Shown: positions 48,789 to 57,452, counted from the first letter of the stretch. The stretch: 64,000 bases of DNA from Nocardioides sp. YIM 152315 (GCF_029210375.1 NZ_JARGER010000038.1:62001-126000); one strand, 5' to 3'. Numbers and translations are program-made. Notes: generated by a model not told the origin, from the letters alone.

Positions 48789-50015
48789 TCACCGCTGGGC
48801 GGCGGCCAACCGTCCCTTGAGGAGGGGCACGGCCGGGTGGCCCTGCGGCAGCCGGGCCAGGCAGACCTCGAGGACCTCGGTGTCGTACGGCGCCCGCTCG
48901 CCGTAGCTCAGCACGGCGTCGGGGTCGGGATCGGCGAGCAGCGCCTCGCGGACCGCGACGGCGACCAGCTCGGCCAGCTCGGCCAGGGCGGGCGAGTTGG
49001 TGCCGGGCAGCAGGTCGCCGCCGTACGCGTCGACGGCCGCGGTGACCCTCCCGCGCCGGAGCAGGCCGAGCACCAGGTCGACGTCGGTGGAGACCGGCAT
49101 CGTCAGCCGGTAGGGCCGCGAGGCGAGCTGTCCGCCGAGCGACGCGCGCAGGTGGGAGACCTCGGCCTTGAGCGTGGAGGTGGTGACCGCCTGGTCGCCG
49201 TAGACCAGCGCGTGCAGGTGCTCGAGGGACAGCCCCTCGGGGTGCATCGCGAGCAGCGCGAGGATCTCGGTCTGTCGGCGGTTGAGCAGCAGCCGCTGCC
49301 CGTCGAGCCAGGTCTCGGCGGTGCCGAGCAGGTGCATGACCAGGCCCGGCTCGGTGCTCTCGCCCAGGCGCACGGGGTGCTGGTGCGAGAGCGGCATCGC
49401 GGCCTCGATCAGCCGCGCCATCACCCGCGCGGTCGCCAGCCCGATCGGGTGCGTGCGGTCCCAGGTGGTCGACAGGTCGATGACGCCGAGCTGGGTGCCG
49501 GTCGCCGGGTCGTGGACGGGCGCCGCCCAGCAGACCCAGTTGTGCACGATCGAGGCGTAGTGCTCGGCGCTGAAGACCATCGCCGGCTCCGACAGCCGGT
49601 TGGCCAGGTCGAGGGCGTTGGTGCCGACCGACTCGTCGTCCCAGCGCCCGCCGGGCACGAAGTTCACGGTCTCGGCCTTGCGGCGCATCACTCGGCCGCC
49701 GTACGTCCACAGGATCCTGGTCTCCGGATCGGTGACGGCGATGACGAGGTCGCCGTCCTCGGCCGTGCGCCGCAGCTCCGCTTGGACGCGCTCGACCGCG
49801 GTCTGCAGGGCCGAACCGCGCCAGTACGCCGCGGTCTCGGACTCGTCGGCGAGCGGAGCCTCGGCGACGTCGGGCGCGATCGCGGCCTCGGAGCGGTTCC
49901 AGCTGGTCAGGATCTCGGGCCGGACCATCGCGGCCGCCTCGTCGCCGTGCTCGACGAACGCCGTCCAGGCGCGGACGGCCTCCACGCGGCGCGTCTGCAG
50001 CTCGGTGCGTGCCAT
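48789..50015 (-). CDS. GAF-domain transcriptional regulator
   Basis: A 408-aa regulator of the AcoR-like GAF class. The N-terminal sensor part (PEILTSWNRSEAAIAPD, then DDESVGTNALDLA and GVIDLSTTWDRTHP, residues 30-200) is the effector domain seen in regulators of alcohol and acetoin metabolism. The C-terminal region (LLNRRQTEILALLAMHPEGLSLEHLHALVYGDQAVTTSTLKAEVSHLR, shown in part) is a winged helix rather than the usual Fis HTH; there is no sigma-54 AAA domain. Location suggests control of the molybdenum hydroxylase genes. Confidence 0.82.
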   Translation of the reverse strand: MARTELQTRRVEAVRAWTAFVEHGDEAAAMVRPEILTSWNRSEAAIAPDVAEAPLADESETAAYWRGSALQTAVERVQAELRRTAEDGDLVIAVTDPETRILWTYGGRVMRRKAETVNFVPGGRWDDESVGTNALDLANRLSEPAMVFSAEHYASIVHNWVCWAAPVHDPATGTQLGVIDLSTTWDRTHPIGLATARVMARLIEAAMPLSHQHPVRLGESTEPGLVMHLLGTAETWLDGQRLLLNRRQTEILALLAMHPEGLSLEHLHALVYGDQAVTTSTLKAEVSHLRASLGGQLASRPYRLTMPVSTDVDLVLGLLRRGRVTAAVDAYGGDLLPGTNSPALAELAELVAVAVREALLADPDPDAVLSYGERAPYDTEVLEVCLARLPQGHPAVPLLKGRLAAAQR

Positions 50016-50070
50016 CGGACCCCCCGGGGTGCGTTGCTGTGGGCCAACGTAGCCGACTCGGTGACGTGGG

Positions 50071-51168
50071 TCATGCCCCGAGACGGGCGCGGAGGAACTC
50101 CACGGTGCGCCGCATGGAGGCCGGGAACTGCGGACCGAAGGCGTGCTCCTCTCCCTCGTAGACCGCCAGGGTGCTGTCCACCCCGGCCCGGGTGAGCAGC
50201 CGCTGGCTCTCGCGGGACCACGCGATCGGGCAGCTGTCGTCGGAGGTGCCGTGGTGGATCAGCACGGGCACCTCGATCCGGTCGAAGTACGTGCGCGCCG
50301 ACAGGGCGCGGTAGGCGCCGGGGTTCGCCCGCGGCGACCCGCCCAGGTCGTCGTAGAGCGCCTGCGCCGCGTCGGGGCGCTCGGGGATGGTCCATCGGCG
50401 CAGGTTGTCGAGGTAGTCGGAGCTCACGGGCGCGAAGACCACGGCCGCGTCGACGAGATCGGGTTGCGCGACGATGGCGTTGTAGGTGACGCCGCCACCC
50501 ATCGAGCGGCCGACCATGCCGAGCCGTTCGTCGTCGACGTACCGCTCCTGCTCGAGCGCCTCGACCGCGCCGATCGCGTCGCGGGTGTAGACGAGGCGGG
50601 TCTCGCGACCGAGGTCGCTGACCGGGTCGGAGGCGGCGTGGCCGCGATAGTCGGTGTGCAGGACGACGAACCCGTTGGCGGCGAACCACTCCTGCTCGCG
50701 GGACATGCCGAGCCCGAGCGTGTAGTAGCCCGGGTCGATGTGGCCGTGGTTGAGCACCAGAGCCGGGAACGGCCCGCGACCGGTCGGCACGAGCAGCTCA
50801 CCGGAGACCGTCGCGCCGTCGACGGTGTAGGTCACCGCCCAGCTGGTCCACCGGTCGGTGCCCCCGAGCCGCGCGGTCCGCCGGATCCGGCCGGCGTCGA
50901 TCTGCTCGCGCATCAGGTTGGCCAGCGACGGGGTGTCGGTGGTGGGTGGCAACCTCTCGTCCTGCTCGGCGGGGGTGGGGGGCTGGGTGGGGCCCGGAGA
51001 CAGCTCGGCCGCCTCGTCGGTCGGGGCCGAGTCGGTCGGCGCGGTCGCCTCGGTCGCCTCCGTCGACTCGGTCGACACGGTCGGCGCCGGTTCGGCCGAG
51101 GGATCCTCGCCCGAGCAGGCACCGAGCGGCAGCGCGAGCGCCAGCACGAGGGCCGCGCCGCGCCGCAT
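50071..51168 (-). CDS. Lipoprotein alpha/beta hydrolase
   Basis: A 365-aa secreted hydrolase with lipobox LGAC (Cys18), a Thr/Glu/Pro-rich linker (20-75), and an alpha/beta hydrolase core: oxyanion NHGHIDPGYY, nucleophile GRSMGGG (Ser near 221), acid SDDSCPIAW near 315, His in EEHAFGP near 341. Prolyl-oligopeptidase-like (dienelactone hydrolase-like) fold. It starts 2 nt after the cupin gene, so it belongs to the moxR-vwa-xdhC-cupin unit; its role there is unknown. Confidence 0.87.
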   Translation of the reverse strand: MRRGAALVLALALPLGACSGEDPSAEPAPTVSTESTEATEATAPTDSAPTDEAAELSPGPTQPPTPAEQDERLPPTTDTPSLANLMREQIDAGRIRRTARLGGTDRWTSWAVTYTVDGATVSGELLVPTGRGPFPALVLNHGHIDPGYYTLGLGMSREQEWFAANGFVVLHTDYRGHAASDPVSDLGRETRLVYTRDAIGAVEALEQERYVDDERLGMVGRSMGGGVTYNAIVAQPDLVDAAVVFAPVSSDYLDNLRRWTIPERPDAAQALYDDLGGSPRANPGAYRALSARTYFDRIEVPVLIHHGTSDDSCPIAWSRESQRLLTRAGVDSTLAVYEGEEHAFGPQFPASMRRTVEFLRARLGA

Positions 51169-51170
51169 CG

Positions 51171-51509
51171 TCAGTCCGCCAGTCGGTTCGCGACCGTGAG
51201 CAGCACGGCCGCGTCCTCGATCGCCTCGAGGTCGTGGCGCTGCGGCGGGATCAGCAGGAAGTCGCCCGGTCCCCCGCTCCACTGCTCGCCCCCGGCGTGC
51301 AGGGTCACCCGGCCGCGCAGCACCTGCAGGGTCGCCTCGCCGGGGCTCTCGTGCTCGCCGAGCGACCTCCCGCCCGCCAGCGCGATCAGCGTCTGCCGCA
51401 GGTGGTGCTCGCGGCCGCCGTGCACGGTCACGGCGCTGCGGCCGCTGCCATGGTCGCCGGCGATCGCGAGGTGCTCGTCGGCGAGCCGGGTCAGGGAGTG
51501 TCCGTCCAT
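51171..51509 (-). CDS. Small cupin protein
   Basis: A 112-aa single-domain cupin: beta-barrel motifs GGRSLGEHESPGEATLQVLRG and PGDFLLIPPQRHDLEAIED. Metal ligands are partly conserved (Glu/His near 53-59 and His near 95). It may bind metal or a small ligand rather than catalyse. Its ATG shares a base with the xdhC stop (TGATG). Confidence 0.85.
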   Translation of the reverse strand: MDGHSLTRLADEHLAIAGDHGSGRSAVTVHGGREHHLRQTLIALAGGRSLGEHESPGEATLQVLRGRVTLHAGGEQWSGGPGDFLLIPPQRHDLEAIEDAAVLLTVANRLAD

Positions 51510-52690
51510 CACGCGAGCTCCTTGTGGATCCGTCCGTCGAGCGACGCGAGTGGCTCCCCGCTGCCGCCCCATCGCCCCGCGATGATCTCCGCGGCGATGC
51601 TGATCGCGGTCTCCTCCGGGGTCCGCGCCCCGAGGTCGAGGCCGATCGGGCTCGAGAGCCGCTCGATCTCCTTGTCGTCGACGCCGGCCTCGCGCAGCCG
51701 CGCCAGCCGGTCGTCGTGGGTGCGCCGCGAGCCCATCGCGCCGACGTACGCCACCTCCGGCAGCCGCAGCGCCACCTCCAGCAGCGGCACGTCGAACTTC
51801 GGGTCGTGGGTGAGCACCGTGATCACGGTCCGGCCGTCGACGCGGCCGGCGTCGGCCTCCGCGGCCAGGTAGCGGTGCGGCCAGTCGACGACCACCTCGT
51901 CGGCCTCGGGGAACCTGGTGTTCGTCGCGAACACCGGCCGCGCGTCGCAGACCGTCACGTGGTAGCCGAGGAAGCTGCCGACCCGCGCGACGGCCGCCGC
52001 GAAGTCGATCGCGCCGAAGACCAGCATCCGCGGCTTCGGCGCGAACGCCCAGACGAACACCCGCATCCCCTCGCCCCGGCGCTCACCGTCGGGGCCGTAG
52101 GTCAGCGTCGCGTTGTGGCCGGCGGCCAGCAGGCCGAGCGCATCGTCGTGCACGGCGTCGTCGGCCCGCTGCGACCCCAGCACCGGGATAGTCCCTGACG
52201 TTTTCGGGGTGTGGGAACGCTCCCCGACCCCCGAAACGTCAGGGACTATCCCTTCGGGGCGTACGACGAGGCGCCGGCCCAGCCGGGACGGGTCGGGGTG
52301 CTCGATGACGGTGGCGAGGGCGACCGGGCGGCCGGCCTCGACGTCGGCGGCGATCTCCTCGAGCTCGGGGAACGTCTCGCGGCTGACCTTCTCGACGAAC
52401 ACGTCGAGGATGCCGCCGCAGGTGAGGCCGACGGCGAAGGCGTCGTCGTCGGAGACGCCGTAGCGCTCCAGGACCGGCTCGCCGTCGGAGACGACCGACT
52501 CGGCGAGGTCGTAGACCGCGCCCTCGACGCAGCCGCCGGACACCGACCCGACGGCGGTGCCGTCGGGGCCGACCAGCATCGAGGCGCCGGCTGGGCGCGG
52601 CGCGGACCGGAAGGTGGCGACGACGGTGCCGACACCGACGGTCTCCCCGGCCCGCCACCACTCCAACAGCTCGGGCAGCACGTCACGCAC
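51509..52690 (-). CDS. xdhC: XdhC/CoxF-type molybdenum cofactor maturation factor with in-frame palindromic insert
   Basis: A 393-aa protein that in other systems binds, protects and sulfurates the molybdenum cofactor before insertion into xanthine dehydrogenase-like enzymes. N-terminal XdhC domain (GVGTVVATFRSAPRPAGASM, SVSGGCVEGAVYDLA, GLTCGGILDVFVE with Cys residues) and C-terminal Rossmann domain (MLVFGAIDFAAAVARVG, VAYVGAMGSRRTHDDRLARL). Residues about 147-169 (GIVPDVSGVGERS ... SGTIP) come from palindromic element copy B; without them RPEG would run directly into VLGSQRADDAV, as the family normally does. GTG start overlapping the VWA stop by 8 nt. Confidence 0.88.
   Translation of the reverse strand: MRDVLPELLEWWRAGETVGVGTVVATFRSAPRPAGASMLVGPDGTAVGSVSGGCVEGAVYDLAESVVSDGEPVLERYGVSDDDAFAVGLTCGGILDVFVEKVSRETFPELEEIAADVEAGRPVALATVIEHPDPSRLGRRLVVRPEGIVPDVSGVGERSHTPKTSGTIPVLGSQRADDAVHDDALGLLAAGHNATLTYGPDGERRGEGMRVFVWAFAPKPRMLVFGAIDFAAAVARVGSFLGYHVTVCDARPVFATNTRFPEADEVVVDWPHRYLAAEADAGRVDGRTVITVLTHDPKFDVPLLEVALRLPEVAYVGAMGSRRTHDDRLARLREAGVDDKEIERLSSPIGLDLGARTPEETAISIAAEIIAGRWGGSGEPLASLDGRIHKELA
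52185..52252. repeat. 68-bp palindromic element, copy B (inside xdhC)
   Basis: Perfect 16-bp ends GGGATAGTCCCTGACG and CGTCAGGGACTATCCC; the stem continues with TTTCGGGG/CCCCGAAA-like bases around a loop. It is read in frame GGG-ATA-GTC within xdhC and adds about 23 residues. No matching 3-bp flank is seen, unlike copies A and C. Confidence 0.93.
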
Positions 52691-53810
52691 GCGAGATCAC
52701 CTCCGACAGCTCGGCGAAGGTCGCCAGCGAGTGGCCGGCGACGAAGTCGTCACAGTGCGGCAGCGCCGCGAGCACGCCCTGCTGGACCGGCTCGTAGCCG
52801 ACCTTGCCGCGGTGCGGGTTGACCCACACGACCCGGTGGGCGACCCGGCGCAGGCGCGCCATCTGCTCCCCGAGCAGCGTCGGGTCACCGCGCTCCCAGC
52901 CGTCGCTGAACACCACGACGACGGCGCCGCGCGCCATGCCCCGCTGGCCCCACCGGTCGAGGAAGAACCGCAGCGTCTCGCCCAGCCGGGTGCCGCCCGA
53001 CCAGTCCGGGACCGTCTCTCCCGCGGCGACCAGCGCGCGCTCGGGGTCGCGGATCCGCATCACCCGGGTCAGGTGGGTCAGGCGGGTGCCGACCGTGAAC
53101 GTCTCGACCACGCCGCCCTGACCGCGGCCGACCTGGGTGAAGCGGTGCGCGAGCCGCAGCAGCGCGTCGGCGTACCCGCTCATCGAGCCGGACACGTCGA
53201 TCAGCAGCACCACCCGGCGGGGCCGCACGCCACGACGCCGCCACGCGATCTCGGCCGGCTCGCCCATCCGGCGCAGCGACGCGCGCAGCGTGCGCGGCGC
53301 GTCGACCTGGCCGCGGTGCCAGCGCTGGTGCCGGGCCGTACGCCGCACCGGCGGGCGCGGCCGCAGCGTCGCGAACATGGCGGCTAGCCGCTGCTTCTCC
53401 GCCGCCGACAGCGTCGCGACGTCGCGGTGCCGCAACACCTCGGTCGCGCTGGCCCGCGCCCGCACGACCTCCTCCTCGGCGTCGTCCCCGACCCCCGATC
53501 CGTCGTCGTCCGGCAGGCCGGAGAACCCCGGCACGCCGCCTGGCTGCGCGGGGCGGGAGCGGGGCAGGCCGTCGGGCCCGAAGAACGCGGTGAACACCCG
53601 GTCGTAGCGCTCGAGGTCGTCGGGGCCGGCGCACAGCGTCGCCCGACCGGCGAGGTACGTCGCGCGCTGGTCGTCGAGGCCGAGCACCGAAGTCGCGGCG
53701 AGGAAGCCGTGCGCCCGGTCGTGGGTGACGGGTACGCCGGCCGCCCGCAGCGCGCGCGTGAACGCCAGCAGGATCTCGTCGCCGCCCCGGTCGGCCGGCC
53801 GTGTCGTCAT
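52683..53810 (-). CDS. coxE: VWA-domain protein (CoxE-like)
   Basis: A 375-aa protein with a C-terminal von Willebrand A domain; the MIDAS motif DVSGSMS begins at residue 205, with Thr/Asp partners later (SGGTRLGETL and FSDGWERGD). The N-terminal half is the CoxE helical region. CoxE works with the MoxR-like ATPase CoxD in assembling the molybdenum/copper site of CO dehydrogenase; here it probably serves the form II enzyme. It starts 2 nt after the moxR stop. Confidence 0.88.
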   Translation of the reverse strand: MTTRPADRGGDEILLAFTRALRAAGVPVTHDRAHGFLAATSVLGLDDQRATYLAGRATLCAGPDDLERYDRVFTAFFGPDGLPRSRPAQPGGVPGFSGLPDDDGSGVGDDAEEEVVRARASATEVLRHRDVATLSAAEKQRLAAMFATLRPRPPVRRTARHQRWHRGQVDAPRTLRASLRRMGEPAEIAWRRRGVRPRRVVLLIDVSGSMSGYADALLRLAHRFTQVGRGQGGVVETFTVGTRLTHLTRVMRIRDPERALVAAGETVPDWSGGTRLGETLRFFLDRWGQRGMARGAVVVVFSDGWERGDPTLLGEQMARLRRVAHRVVWVNPHRGKVGYEPVQQGVLAALPHCDDFVAGHSLATFAELSEVISRA

Positions 53811-53812
53811 GG

Positions 53813-54688
53813 TCAGGCCCGCAGCATCCGGTCCAGCGCGTGCCGCACCCGGTCGGCGTCCTCGCGGTACTTCACCAGCGCGCCGAGTGTCGCCGACGCG
53901 GCGGCGAGGTCGAGCTCCGCGGTGCCGAGGTAGGTCAGCGCCCGCGCCCAGTCGAGGGTCTCGGCGACGCCCGGCGGCTTCTGCAGGTCGTCACGGGCGC
54001 GCAGGTCCTGCACCACGCCGACCACCTGACGGGCCAGGGCGGCCGAGACCTCGGGGGCCCGCGACCGCACGATCTCGACCTCGCGGTCGAGCCCGGGGTG
54101 GTCGATCCAGTGGTAGAGGCAGCGCCGCTTGAGCGCGTCGTGGAGCTCACGGGTCCGGTTGGAGGTCAGCACCACGATCGGCGGCGTCGCGGCGCGCACG
54201 GTGCCGAGCTCGGGGATCGACACCTGGTAGGTCGACAGCACCTCGAGCAGGAACGCCTCGAACTCGTCGTCGGCGCGGTCGACCTCGTCGACCAGCAGCA
54301 CGGCCGGACTCTCCTGGAGCGCGCGCAGCACCGGCCGGGCGAGCAGGAAGCGCGCGTCGTACAGGCTCTTCTCCGCCTCCTCGACGCTGCTGTCGCGGCC
54401 GGCCGCCTCGAGCGCTCGCAGGTGCAGGATCTGGCGCGGGAAGTCCCAGTCGTAGAGCGCCTGCGTGGCGTCGATGCCCTCGTAGCACTGCAGCCGCACC
54501 AGCGGCCGGTCGAGGCTCTCGGCGACCGCCTCGGCGAGCGCGGTCTTCCCGGTGCCGGGCTCGCCCTCGAGCAACAGCGGCCGCTGCATCCTCAGCGCGA
54601 GGAACGTGACCGTCGCGAGCGCGTCGTCGCACAGGTAGCCGGTCGCACCCAGGCGCCCGGCGATGTCGGCGGGGGTCGACGGCTCCAT
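53813..54688 (-). CDS. coxD: MoxR-type AAA ATPase (CoxD-like)
   Basis: A 291-aa AAA+ chaperone ATPase. Walker A EGEPGTGKTAL (residues 41-51), Walker B VLLVDEVDRADDEF (130-143), sensor 1 in PPIVVLTSNRTREL near 175, and sensor 2-like Arg in YHWIDHPGLDREVEIV near 200. CoxD-type MoxR proteins drive metal-centre maturation of CO dehydrogenase-type enzymes together with the VWA protein. It begins the accessory operon coxD-coxE-xdhC-cupin-hydrolase. Confidence 0.9.
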   Translation of the reverse strand: MEPSTPADIAGRLGATGYLCDDALATVTFLALRMQRPLLLEGEPGTGKTALAEAVAESLDRPLVRLQCYEGIDATQALYDWDFPRQILHLRALEAAGRDSSVEEAEKSLYDARFLLARPVLRALQESPAVLLVDEVDRADDEFEAFLLEVLSTYQVSIPELGTVRAATPPIVVLTSNRTRELHDALKRRCLYHWIDHPGLDREVEIVRSRAPEVSAALARQVVGVVQDLRARDDLQKPPGVAETLDWARALTYLGTAELDLAAASATLGALVKYREDADRVRHALDRMLRA

Positions 54689-54760
54689 GCCACGAGCGTA
54701 GTCGGCGGGGTGTTGGCTCCGGGTTGGGCCGGCCCGGCCCAGGTCCGGCCCAGGTCCGGC

Positions 54761-55678
54761 TCAGGGAGCGCGGTACGCCGAGACCACCGGGAAGTGGTCG
54801 GAGACGCGGAACTGCTCGTCGCGGCGCACGTCCACCGACCGCGCCTTCCGGGTCGACCAGATCACGTCGAGGTAGGCGCCGCTGCGCGAGCCGGAGCCGT
54901 GGCCCGGCTGGAGCTGGCCCTTGCGCGCCTCCCAGGAGGCGACGAGGTCGCGCCGGCGCAGGGTCGAGAAGGCGAACCTCTTCTTGCGCACGACCTTGTC
55001 GCGGCCGTAGTTGACGTTGAAGTCGCCCACCACCCAGACCGGGCCACCCGACCACTTCTTCTCCTTCTTCACCACCTTGCCGAGGTTGCGCACCTGGTCC
55101 GTGTACATGCCGACCCGGCGCGGCACGCCGGGCAGCGGCTTGCCCGCGTTGACCGATCCGGAGAGGAGGTGCACGTTGACGACCGAGATCGTCTCGCCGC
55201 TGGTCCTGCTGCGCAGGCGGGCGACGGTCGCGAGCGTGGCCGCCTGGTGGACCAGGCCGGGACCGGTCTTGCTCTCGACCTTCCGTCCTGCGGCGATCTT
55301 CGGTGACCGGCCCTTGACCAGGCGGAAGGCGTCCTGGTTCCAGAAGACCGGCTCCTGGAGGAACCTCTGCGACACGTAGCTGCCGATGCCGGGCATCGAC
55401 CGGAGCGCGGCCGCCTTGTCCTTGCCGGCCGCCTCCTGGATGCCGCCGATGTCGACGAGCGCGCTGAAGTCCTGCACCGCCTGGCGCCACCGGTCCAGGG
55501 GCAGCCCCGCGTTGATGTTGAAGGTGCCGATGCGTACCGCGGAGGCGCGCTCCGCTGCGGGTGCGCTGCGGTGCTCCGGCGCAGGTTGCGCGGCGGCGGG
55601 GACCCCGCTGAGCAGGAGCGCCCCCACTGCGCCGGCGGCGATCGTCGAGCGAACCGTTCCGAGTACGGGAGTGCTCAT
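54761..55678 (-). CDS. Secreted endonuclease/exonuclease/phosphatase-family protein
   Basis: A 305-aa exported protein (signal TIAAGAVGALLLSGVPAAA). EEP motifs: FNINAGLPLDRW, the metal Glu in GGIQEAAG, GDFNVNYGRD near 220, and the terminal SDHFPVVSAY. The fold acts on nucleic acids, sphingomyelin or phosphoinositides; the target here is unknown. It lies 72 nt upstream of moxR on the same strand and appears unrelated in function. Downstream are short direct repeats (CCCAGGTCCGG). Confidence 0.87.
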   Translation of the reverse strand: MSTPVLGTVRSTIAAGAVGALLLSGVPAAAQPAPEHRSAPAAERASAVRIGTFNINAGLPLDRWRQAVQDFSALVDIGGIQEAAGKDKAAALRSMPGIGSYVSQRFLQEPVFWNQDAFRLVKGRSPKIAAGRKVESKTGPGLVHQAATLATVARLRSRTSGETISVVNVHLLSGSVNAGKPLPGVPRRVGMYTDQVRNLGKVVKKEKKWSGGPVWVVGDFNVNYGRDKVVRKKRFAFSTLRRRDLVASWEARKGQLQPGHGSGSRSGAYLDVIWSTRKARSVDVRRDEQFRVSDHFPVVSAYRAP

Positions 55679-55700
55679 ATGAGGTCACGTACCCACGACC

Positions 55701-56264
55701 TCAGCCGCCAATCGTGTCGACGTCGCGCCCGCCCGCGAGGTCGCCGCACTCCACCTCCTCCACCGTCCGGGTGGCGAGGTAGTCACGGGCCCCCCGGTCA
55801 CCGGTCGCGCCGCCGGCGACCGCCGCCCAGTGCGCGCGCCCGAGGACGACGGGGTGGCCGGGCCGGCCGTCGTACGCCGCGCGCCGCAGCGTGCCGGCGT
55901 CGGGCGGGTCGGCCAGGAGCCGGCGGACGACGTCGGCGCCGACGTCGGGAAGGTCGACGAGCGTGACGACCGCCGCGACCGCGTCGGTGGCCTCGACCGA
56001 CGACAGCCCGACCCGCAGCGACGCCGACATCCCTGAGGCCCAGTCGGCGGCGACGACGGCCACGGCCCCGGTGCCGTCGAGCAGCGGGAGCGCCTCCTCG
56101 GCCCGCGCGCCGAGCACGACGTCGACCCGGTCGCAGCCTCCGTCGCGCAGCGCCCGGACGCCGCGGACCAGCCACGGCTCGCCGTCGTCGGCGCGCACCA
56201 GCGCCTTGGGCCGGCCCATGCGTCGTCCGGCCCCGGCCGCGAGCAGGATGCCGTGGACGGTCAC
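55701..56264 (-). CDS. mocA: Molybdenum cofactor cytidylyltransferase-like protein (MocA/CoxI type)
   Basis: A 187-aa nucleotidyltransferase: signature LLAAGAGRRMGRPKALV (residues 7-23), DLPDVGADVVRRLLADPP near 105 and GRPGHPVVLGRAHW near 135. MocA makes molybdopterin cytosine dinucleotide, the cofactor required by CoxL-type enzymes, which suits the neighbouring array. The MobA alternative is less likely given the RPKALV signature and context. GTG start. It lies 22 nt before the endonuclease gene. Confidence 0.85.
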   Translation of the reverse strand: MTVHGILLAAGAGRRMGRPKALVRADDGEPWLVRGVRALRDGGCDRVDVVLGARAEEALPLLDGTGAVAVVAADWASGMSASLRVGLSSVEATDAVAAVVTLVDLPDVGADVVRRLLADPPDAGTLRRAAYDGRPGHPVVLGRAHWAAVAGGATGDRGARDYLATRTVEEVECGDLAGGRDVDTIGG

Positions 56265-56304
56265 GGACCCATTCTGTCGGGCGGAGTCCGCGAGGTGGAG
56301 TCCG

Positions 56305-56925
56305 TCAGCCGAAGGCCTGCTGGTAGACCGCGGCCAGGTCGTCGTCGTACGCCGCGGAGAAGCCGCAGAGGCTGACCTGGTCGTCGACGGCCGAGACCAG
56401 GTAGCGACCGCCCTGCTCGAAGCTGACCGCGGACGCGACCCGCTGCATCTGCACGCTGGGGGCGGTCACGGTGACCTCGTCGGTCGGGTCGCCGGCGTAC
56501 CAGTGCGTCGGCGTCAGCGTCACCAGGTCGCCGTCGACGGCCGTGACGGTGCCGTCGAACGCGACGTCGGCGCGGCCCAGCACGTCGGCGGTCGGGACCA
56601 TGCACTTCCCGGCCCCCACGTCGTCGGACACCGTGAGGTGGGTGGCCGACGGCGCCGCCTGGCCGGCGTCGGTCGGCGCGGAGCCGTCGTCGGTCACCGC
56701 ACGCAGTCCGAGGAACCCGGCACCGGCGATCACCAGGACCGCGGCCGCAGCGACCGCCCACGTGAGGGGGCTGCGCTGACGGGTGCCGGTCTCGCGGTTC
56801 TCGGTGGTCAGCTCGGTGCTCATGACGTCCTCCACGAGTCGGGCCGTCCCCTCGGGGTCGGCCGGCGGGAGGGAGGTCGCCGGGTCGGCGGCGCGCAGCC
56901 GCGCGAGCAGCTCGTCGTCGGTCAC
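56305..56925 (-). CDS. Membrane-anchored partner of the ECF sigma factor (probable anti-sigma)
   Basis: A 206-aa protein: cytoplasmic N-terminus (DDELLARLRAADPATSLPPADP), one membrane helix near residues 53-74 (LTWAVAAAAVLVIAGAGFLGL), and an outer domain with two Cys (GKCMVPTADVLGRADVAFDG, later SLCGFSAAYDDD) that could form a disulfide. No zinc-binding H-x3-C-x2-C anti-sigma motif is seen. GTG start overlaps the sigma gene's stop (GTGA), which supports a functional pair. The external domain resembles an NTR-like beta-barrel, a weak resemblance only. Confidence 0.75.
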   Translation of the reverse strand: MTDDELLARLRAADPATSLPPADPEGTARLVEDVMSTELTTENRETGTRQRSPLTWAVAAAAVLVIAGAGFLGLRAVTDDGSAPTDAGQAAPSATHLTVSDDVGAGKCMVPTADVLGRADVAFDGTVTAVDGDLVTLTPTHWYAGDPTDEVTVTAPSVQMQRVASAVSFEQGGRYLVSAVDDQVSLCGFSAAYDDDLAAVYQQAFG

Positions 56926-57452
56926 GGTGTCCTCCCCTCTCTCGACTCCTCATGTCCGGACCACGTCCCGGTCTTTCGCAGCTGCCCGCGCAGTCGCTCG
57001 CGGGCGCGGTGCAGCCGGATGCTGGCGGCGTTCGCCGAGATGCCGAGCACCGTCGCGATCTCTGCCGGTGTCAGCTGCTCCCACGCCCACAGGCGCAGGA
57101 GCTCCGCGTCGCCAGCGCGCAGGCGGGACATCGCCGCGGTCAGGTCGGGGTCGCCCTCCCCCGGCTCGATGCCGGAGGGGCGGGGCGGGTCCAGCGCCGC
57201 CACCTTCGCGGCCACGCGCCACTGCCTCCGCGCGGTGCGCTCGGCGTTGCGCAGGCAGTTGGCCGCCACGGCGTACGCCCAGGGCAAAGGCGGATCCGGC
57301 AGCTCGCCCACCCGCCGCCAGCAGACCAGCAGGGTCTCGGCCAGGACGTCCTCGGCGGTGTCGGGATCGGTACGCCGGGCGAGGTAGCGCCGCAGCGGCT
57401 CGACGAGCCCCGGCGCGATCTCCTCGAAGCGCTCGCGTCGGCTCTCGTCCAC
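56922..57452 (-). CDS. ECF-type RNA polymerase sigma factor
   Basis: A 176-aa sigma-70 family factor. Region 2 spans about 10-80 (YLARRTDPDTAEDVLAETLLVCWRRVGELPDP in pieces, with WAYAVAANCLRNAER), and region 4 spans 110-165 (LRLWAWEQLTPAEIATVLGISANAASIRLHRARERL). GTG at 57450-57452 gives a normal N-terminus; the frame from 57470 is less likely. The partner gene downstream is probably its anti-sigma. The target promoters are unknown. Confidence 0.9.
   Translation of the reverse strand: MDESRRERFEEIAPGLVEPLRRYLARRTDPDTAEDVLAETLLVCWRRVGELPDPPLPWAYAVAANCLRNAERTARRQWRVAAKVAALDPPRPSGIEPGEGDPDLTAAMSRLRAGDAELLRLWAWEQLTPAEIATVLGISANAASIRLHRARERLRGQLRKTGTWSGHEESREGRTP

Noticed and set aside
54720..54765. 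Direct repeats of CCCAGGTCCGG after the endonuclease gene
   Set aside because: Only two to three short units in a small gap; likely slippage or a weak terminator region, not a regulatory array.
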